A stretch of DNA of 18,106 bases, taken from the NCBI GenBank assembly GCA_030616835.1, contig JAUWWP010000016.1, positions 1-18,106 on the forward strand, given 5' to 3'. The notes beneath the pieces are model-generated. The model did not search any database. It was not told the origin of the DNA and saw only the letters and a list, made by a program, of their open reading frames with translations. The stretch is from Deltaproteobacteria bacterium (GTDB lineage: Bacteria; Desulfobacterota; G020345765). The first letter of the stretch is position 1, and each line of letters opens with the position of its first letter. Positions 15,239 to 18,106 of the stretch are shown piece by piece. A program made the position numbers and the translations under genes.

Positions 15239-15677
15239 ATGGTTGAAGGCATTCTCCCTGATTTTCCTGATTAGTGCCTCCTGCCAGGTGGCCAAGCAGC
15301 AGGAACTCATCGAACAACAGGTAACCAAGGAACGGAAGGAGAAGCGAAAGTTAGAAGCAAGTGCCTTCTATCTGAAAATAAGGTGTGTGAAAGATGGTAG
15401 TGTAACAATTGACGGGACACCTCTCCGGCCCCCATACCGTCATAAAGTTTATCCAATGGGAGAATATGATTTTACCATCTATCATGTGACTGGAAAGGTG
15501 TATGATGGAAAGATAGAGGTTCTCCGGGAAGGAGGAAAGTTCGGAAAATATCCCGGTTATGAGGTCTGCTTCAATGAATCCCTCCTCAGCAAGGTTGATC
15601 AGAAAGGCTCCCTTAGTCTGATCCTTTCCTCGCCTAAGGGGAGAAAGGTGATAAGAATAACGATCTTTCGTAGATAG
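15216..15677 (+). CDS. Small putative lipoprotein of unknown function
   Basis: The protein has 153 residues. ATG 15216 has a strong ribosome site (AAAGGAGGG) within the end of nfi and overlaps it by 23 bases, so the two are cotranscribed. Residues 1-22 form a signal peptide and Cys23 sits in SLIFLISASC, a near-canonical lipobox; attachment to the membrane is likely but not certain. Residues 24-48 are a charged helix (QQELIEQQVTKERKEKRKLE). The remainder looks beta-rich: SVTIDGTPLRPPYRHKVYPM followed by GEYDFTIY resembles a PEGA-like extracellular module (VxIDGxPL, then a P-G-E-Y turn), an inference from pattern only. A Cys pair (57 and 118) might form a disulfide. Not recognised as any named family; pairing with a DNA-repair gene looks incidental. 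Confidence 0.82.
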   Translation: MLKTSVSKWLKAFSLIFLISASCQVAKQQELIEQQVTKERKEKRKLEASAFYLKIRCVKDGSVTIDGTPLRPPYRHKVYPMGEYDFTIYHVTGKVYDGKIEVLREGGKFGKYPGYEVCFNESLLSKVDQKGSLSLILSSPKGRKVIRITIFRR

Positions 15678-15691
15678 ATCCAGAGCTCAAA

Positions 15692-15900
15692 TAAAATAAA
15701 TTCTAAGCACTAAACTCTAAATTCTAAACAATTTCAAATGATCAAAATCCAAAACTCAAAACCCTGTTCTAAGCCCTTCGACGGAGTTTATCCCGAGCGA
15801 ACCGAGGGGCTCAGGACAGGCTTGTCGAAGGAATTGTTTTGAACATTTGATATTCAGATTTAGAATTTATTTAGGGTTTAGGATTTGGGATTTAGGATTT
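15692..15900. repeat. Family D composite inverted-repeat element with family B core
   Basis: Left arm (15692-15762: TTCTAAGCACTAAACTCTAA, then CAAATGATCAAAATCC and ACTCAAAAC) and right arm (15834-15900, read in reverse: AAATCCTAAATCCCAAATCC, then ATCAAATGTTCAAAAC) are imperfect inverted copies. Between them lies a family B unit (CCCTTCGAC at 15774, GGGGCTCAGGACAGG, CTTGTCGAAGG). About 200 bases, no coding capacity, so a non-autonomous mobile or hairpin-type element is possible. It separates two converging genes. Confidence 0.75.
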
Positions 15901-15950
15901 ATCAGATAGTATCTGGATTTAATTGTTTTCCCATAACAATAACCAAAGGC

Positions 15951-16511
15951 CTATTTAACTCTCTCGATATAGTCTCCGGTTCTGGTATCAATCTTTATCT
16001 TATCCCCGGTATTAACAAAAAGAGGGACGTTGATAGTAGCCCCGGTGGAGATCCGGGCAGGCTTACTACCGCCGGTAGCGGTATCACCCTTAAGCCCGGG
16101 CTCGGTCTGAACAACCTCAAACTCCACGGTAATGGGGAGAATCAGACCAATAGGCCTGGATTTAACACACTGCATCACCACCTCGATATTTTCCTGAAGA
16201 AATCTTTTGCTCCCACCTACCTGATCTCCACTAAGTTCAAGCTGCTCATAAGTTTTACTATCCATGAAGTTATAGTGATCTCCCTCCTGATAAAGAAACT
16301 GCATCCGTCTTTCTTCAAAATCGGGCTGATTAATCTTTTCTCCGGCGGAGAAGGTACGCTCCTGAACAGCTCCGGTGGCGATATTTCTCAGCTTGGTACG
16401 AACAAAAGCCCTTCTCTGGGCGGTTCGGGCGTGCTGGAAGTCCATAATCTCGAAGACTTCATCATCCAGCTCAATCTTCATACCCTTGCGAAAATTAGCA
16501 GCATCAATCAT
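15951..16511 (-). CDS. efp: Translation elongation factor P, with atypical tip loop
   Basis: A 186-residue protein, normal EF-P length, with the three-domain layout. EF-P enters the E site of stalled ribosomes and helps make consecutive Pro-Pro bonds. Domain I begins MIDAANFRKGMKIELDDEVF. QERTFSAGEKI, RMQFLYQEGDHYNFMD, LPITVEFEVVQTEPGLKGDT and PLFVNTGDKIKIDTRTGDYI are typical. The tip loop reads FQHARTAQRRAFVRTK: the family PGKG, whose central Lys or Arg carries the modification, is replaced by T-A-Q-R, so Gln32 (from this start) stands where the modified residue normally sits. Two tandem ATGs exist (16514 and 16511). AGAGG is 5 nt from the second, which also gives the family-typical MID start. 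It overlaps the upstream lipoprotein stop by one base (TGATG). The last gene of its transcript. Confidence 0.94.
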   Translation of the reverse strand: MIDAANFRKGMKIELDDEVFEIMDFQHARTAQRRAFVRTKLRNIATGAVQERTFSAGEKINQPDFEERRMQFLYQEGDHYNFMDSKTYEQLELSGDQVGGSKRFLQENIEVVMQCVKSRPIGLILPITVEFEVVQTEPGLKGDTATGGSKPARISTGATINVPLFVNTGDKIKIDTRTGDYIERVK

Positions 16512-17188
16512 CATTTCCTCTCGAGAGAAAAGGTAAACTCAAAGCTCAACTCTAGATTTTCCTCCAGTTCCCTTACCACCGCTACCAGACGCACCTTTTC
16601 GCTGGCTTTCGGTTTAGCCTTAAAATAGACGAGTCCGGAAACCTTAGCCCCGGCTTTGACCTCTGTCCGGGAAAGGCTTCTCCAGAACATCTCCCCTGAA
16701 CTGTCATCATAATGGTAAAGCGGAAAGGCGGTGTGGAAGTAGTAGTTGCCAGGATAGCCATACCAGTAAGAAAGGCCCCAAAAGGGAAAGCGCCCGTAAT
16801 ATCCCCCATGCCGGGCGATATCCTGCGGAGCAACAGCATTATATTGATTTCTCTCCTCGTCGAAAAGAAGAAAATTTTCCGGGTCAACCGAGATCTCTTT
16901 AGATGTGCCGTTGCAAATAATGACAAGAAAGGAGGTTAGATTACCTTTAGCCCAGGAGGGAATATGCCGAGGCTTTGCTGCCCGGACAGTAACCTTCACT
17001 CCCTCCTTTTCTAAAGAAATAGTATCTGTCGGTTTATCAATCTCTGCCCCGGGGGTAGCGACCGGAATCAGTTTAACCCCGCATCCAAGCAATAAAATAA
17101 AAAGACCGGATGCAAAAATAATAGATTGCAGATTGCAGATCTGAAATCTAAAAATATGTAGTGGATTTGGGATTTGGGATTTGGTCAT
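16511..17188 (-). CDS. Putative lipoprotein with Tyr/Phe/Trp-rich segment, unknown function
   Basis: Ends at TGA 16511. The start is uncertain: ATG 17188 (225 residues) or GTG 17212 (233 residues) lie inside a family C repeat and lack a Shine-Dalgarno. I prefer 17188 because a TATAAT lies at 17220-17215. In the 233-residue numbering the hydrophobic stretch 31-43 ends in LLLGC, a canonical lipobox (Cys44). Residues about 70-130 and 185-215 look like a beta-sandwich of DUF4352-like style (VKVTVRAAKP, SFLVIICNGTSKEISVDPEN, FLLFDEERNQY, then KAGAKVSGLVYFKA). Between them, 137-168 is very aromatic (GGYYGRFPFWGLSYWYGYPG, then NYYFHTAFPLYHYDD). It shares a one-base overlap with efp and is cotranscribed with it. 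A link to EF-P function is doubtful. Family not established. Confidence 0.75.
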   Translation of the reverse strand: MTKSQIPNPLHIFRFQICNLQSIIFASGLFILLLGCGVKLIPVATPGAEIDKPTDTISLEKEGVKVTVRAAKPRHIPSWAKGNLTSFLVIICNGTSKEISVDPENFLLFDEERNQYNAVAPQDIARHGGYYGRFPFWGLSYWYGYPGNYYFHTAFPLYHYDDSSGEMFWRSLSRTEVKAGAKVSGLVYFKAKPKASEKVRLVAVVRELEENLELSFEFTFSLERK

Positions 17189-17222
17189 TGGGATTCGAAC
17201 CACGAATTTCACGAATTATACA
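17162..17222. repeat. Family C repeat, inverse copy
   Basis: On the minus strand it reads ATTCGTGAAATTCGTGGTTC, GAATCCCAATGACC, and AAATCCCAAATCC, matching 4757-4813. It contains the candidate starts of the lipoprotein gene and a TATAAT box at 17220-17215. Confidence 0.8.
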
Positions 17223-17227
17223 AATTT

Positions 17228-17255
17228 GTAGGGGCAATTCATGAATTGCCCCTAC
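17228..17255. repeat. Perfect 28-base palindrome GTAGGGGCAATTCA/TGAATTGCCCCTAC
   Basis: The two 14-base halves are exact reverse complements. It sits between the cyclic-nucleotide-binding gene stop and the family C repeat. Confidence 0.85.
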
Positions 17256-17280
17256 CTTGGGATCTGGTCATTAGTCATCT

Positions 17281-17769
17281 TCATGTTATTATATCGCTGC
17301 TTCCTTTGTTTTTCGACTTCCAGGCAATAAACTCACTTATTAGTTGATTACTGTTCCTTATCCTATTAGTAAAAACCCTAATAATCTCCTGCAAAAACTT
17401 TAGACAGGAGGCAGCTTCCTTCTCCAGCAATTCCTTAAAATCATCCCGGGTAATTACTAATAGCTCGGTTTCCTCTACTGTCTTAGCCGAGACCATCCGC
17501 GCCCCACCATTTAGCAGGGCCATTTCTCCAAAAAAATCCCCGGGGCCGAGAGTAAGCAGGTTCTGTTCCCCTATCCCAGGAATCACCTTCGAGACCTGGA
17601 CCGAACCCGATTTAATAATAAATAGAGATTCTCCCAGCATATTCTCCACAAACAGCGGGGTATTCCCGGGCATAGTCTTTTCGGTAACTATCTGAGAAAT
17701 AACAGCAAGTTCTTTATCAGTAAGGTCTTTAAACAATTCAGTATCTTTCAGTGCTTTTATCTTGGCCAT
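17281..17769 (-). CDS. Single-domain cyclic-nucleotide-binding protein (Crp-like sensor, no DNA-binding domain)
   Basis: The protein has 162 residues. It carries one cNMP-binding domain (about 12-118): LFKDLTDKELAVISQIVTEK, ESLFIIKSGSVQVSK, GDFFGEMALLNGGARMVSAK. In the phosphate-binding cassette F80-G81-E82 and Arg91 with VSA are present, so cAMP or cGMP binding is plausible. After the domain there is only a helical tail (120-150) and a charged end; no HTH domain, so it is not a Crp/FNR transcription factor. It may be a sensor acting by protein contact. AAGGAGAGATT precedes ATG 17769, and TATAAT at 17796-17791 is a possible -10 box. It lies between ppdK and the lipoprotein-efp pair on the same strand, with repeats on both sides. 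No effector domain identifies its partner. Confidence 0.87.
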   Translation of the reverse strand: MAKIKALKDTELFKDLTDKELAVISQIVTEKTMPGNTPLFVENMLGESLFIIKSGSVQVSKVIPGIGEQNLLTLGPGDFFGEMALLNGGARMVSAKTVEETELLVITRDDFKELLEKEAASCLKFLQEIIRVFTNRIRNSNQLISEFIAWKSKNKGSSDIIT

Positions 17770-17894
17770 AATCTCTCCTTGTTTTACCTAATTATATGCA
17801 ATGAAAAATATCTCGCCCCCTTCGTCCTCGGCCGGCAAAAATGTGTACCTATAATTTATCAAATAATAGAAAGCCTATCAAGCAAAAAGCTACT

Positions 17895-17916
17895 CCTTCG
17901 ACAGGCTCAGGACAAG
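17895..17916. repeat. Family B repeat (CCTTCGACAGGCTCAGGACA)
   Basis: Matches the family B core. Its minus-strand TCCTGA supplies the stop codon of ppdK at 17909-17907. Confidence 0.85.
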
Positions 17917-18106
17917 TTCCTCTGCTTCAGCACTGCCTGGGCGGCGGCCAATCTGGCTATGGGAACCCGGTAAGGGGAACAGCTCACATAATCCATGCCC
18001 ACCTGGTGGCAGAACTCCACTGAAGCCGGATCACCGCCATGCTCTCCGCAGATACCAACCTCTAAATCCGCCCTGGTGGTTCTGCCCCTTTCAATCCCAA
18101 TCTTTA
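17907..18106 (-). CDS. ppdK: Pyruvate, phosphate dikinase, C-terminal fragment (5' end outside window)
   Basis: About 66 codons are visible, running off the right edge. The sequence KIGIERGRTTRADLEVGICG followed by EHGGDPASVEFCH and VGMDYVSCSPYRVPIARLAA is the conserved C-terminal PEP/pyruvate-binding barrel of PPDK. The Cys in GICGEHGG is the catalytic general acid of the family, and VSCSPYRVPIARLAAAQA is the terminal helix region. PPDK interconverts pyruvate, ATP and Pi with PEP, AMP and PPi; in anaerobes it may work in glycolysis or gluconeogenesis. The last residues (KQRNLS) and the TGA come from a family B repeat. No further gene follows on this strand until the cNMP protein 138 bases downstream. 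Confidence 0.92.
   Translation of the reverse strand, partial: KIGIERGRTTRADLEVGICGEHGGDPASVEFCHQVGMDYVSCSPYRVPIARLAAAQAVLKQRNLS

Noticed and set aside
15885..16628. 247-residue open frame opposite efp
   Set aside because: The minus-strand EF-P is unmistakable over the same bases; the plus-strand frame has no domain and starts in a repeat.
17185..17205. tRNA T-arm-like sequence (GGTTCGAATCCC on the minus strand)
   Set aside because: It is part of the family C repeat; the other copy at 4783-4796 reads GGTTCAAATCCC. No acceptor, D or anticodon arms surround it.
17281..17769. Crp/FNR transcription factor
   Set aside because: The protein ends after the nucleotide-binding domain and a short helical tail, with no helix-turn-helix domain.

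Overview
The window looks like a chromosome piece from an uncultured, anaerobic, Gram-negative-type bacterium. Supporting signs are several exported proteins (two with lipobox-like signal peptides), a tungsten/molybdopterin aldehyde:ferredoxin oxidoreductase with a four-cluster ferredoxin, a pyruvate,phosphate dikinase, standard genetic code, and dense interspersed palindromic repeats between genes. That repeat style is familiar from Omnitrophota-like and other candidate-phylum genomes, but the placement is inference only. No rRNA, tRNA, CRISPR array, prophage or intact transposon was seen.

Layout. 1-2590 (minus): 5' part of a secreted metzincin-type metalloprotease with Ig-like domains, preceded in the transcript by a small exported protein and by an HhH-GPD DNA glycosylase. 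2701-4221 (minus): acyl-CoA synthetase. 4222-4850: repeats. 4851-7265 (plus): mutS2. 7266-8308: repeats and a decayed tail of a beta-helix surface protein. 8309-8688 (minus): hicB-hicA toxin-antitoxin pair; hicA is only 59 codons with a GTG start. 9100-11461 (minus): ferredoxin plus aldehyde ferredoxin oxidoreductase, overlapping genes behind a recognisable promoter. 11620-14012 (minus): proA-proB, overlapping by one base. 14013-14557: a pile-up of different hairpin repeats. 14558-15677 (plus): endonuclease V overlapping a small putative lipoprotein. 15951-17188 (minus): a lipoprotein followed by efp, overlapping by one base. 17281-17769 (minus): a lone cyclic-nucleotide-binding domain protein. 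17907-18106 (minus): C-terminal end of ppdK.

The metabolic genes fit an anaerobe that oxidises aldehydes with ferredoxin as acceptor, activates fatty acids and interconverts pyruvate and PEP. Three DNA-maintenance genes (HhH-GPD glycosylase, mutS2, nfi) are scattered, not clustered.

The most unusual signals are: (1) the interspersed repeats, which supply the stop codons of at least four genes and the start region of another; (2) an EF-P whose tip loop lacks the usual P-G-K/R-G motif; (3) the metalloprotease and its small exported partner; (4) a modular repeat architecture with a shared ATGACCAAA-like hinge. I found no clearly new multi-gene system.
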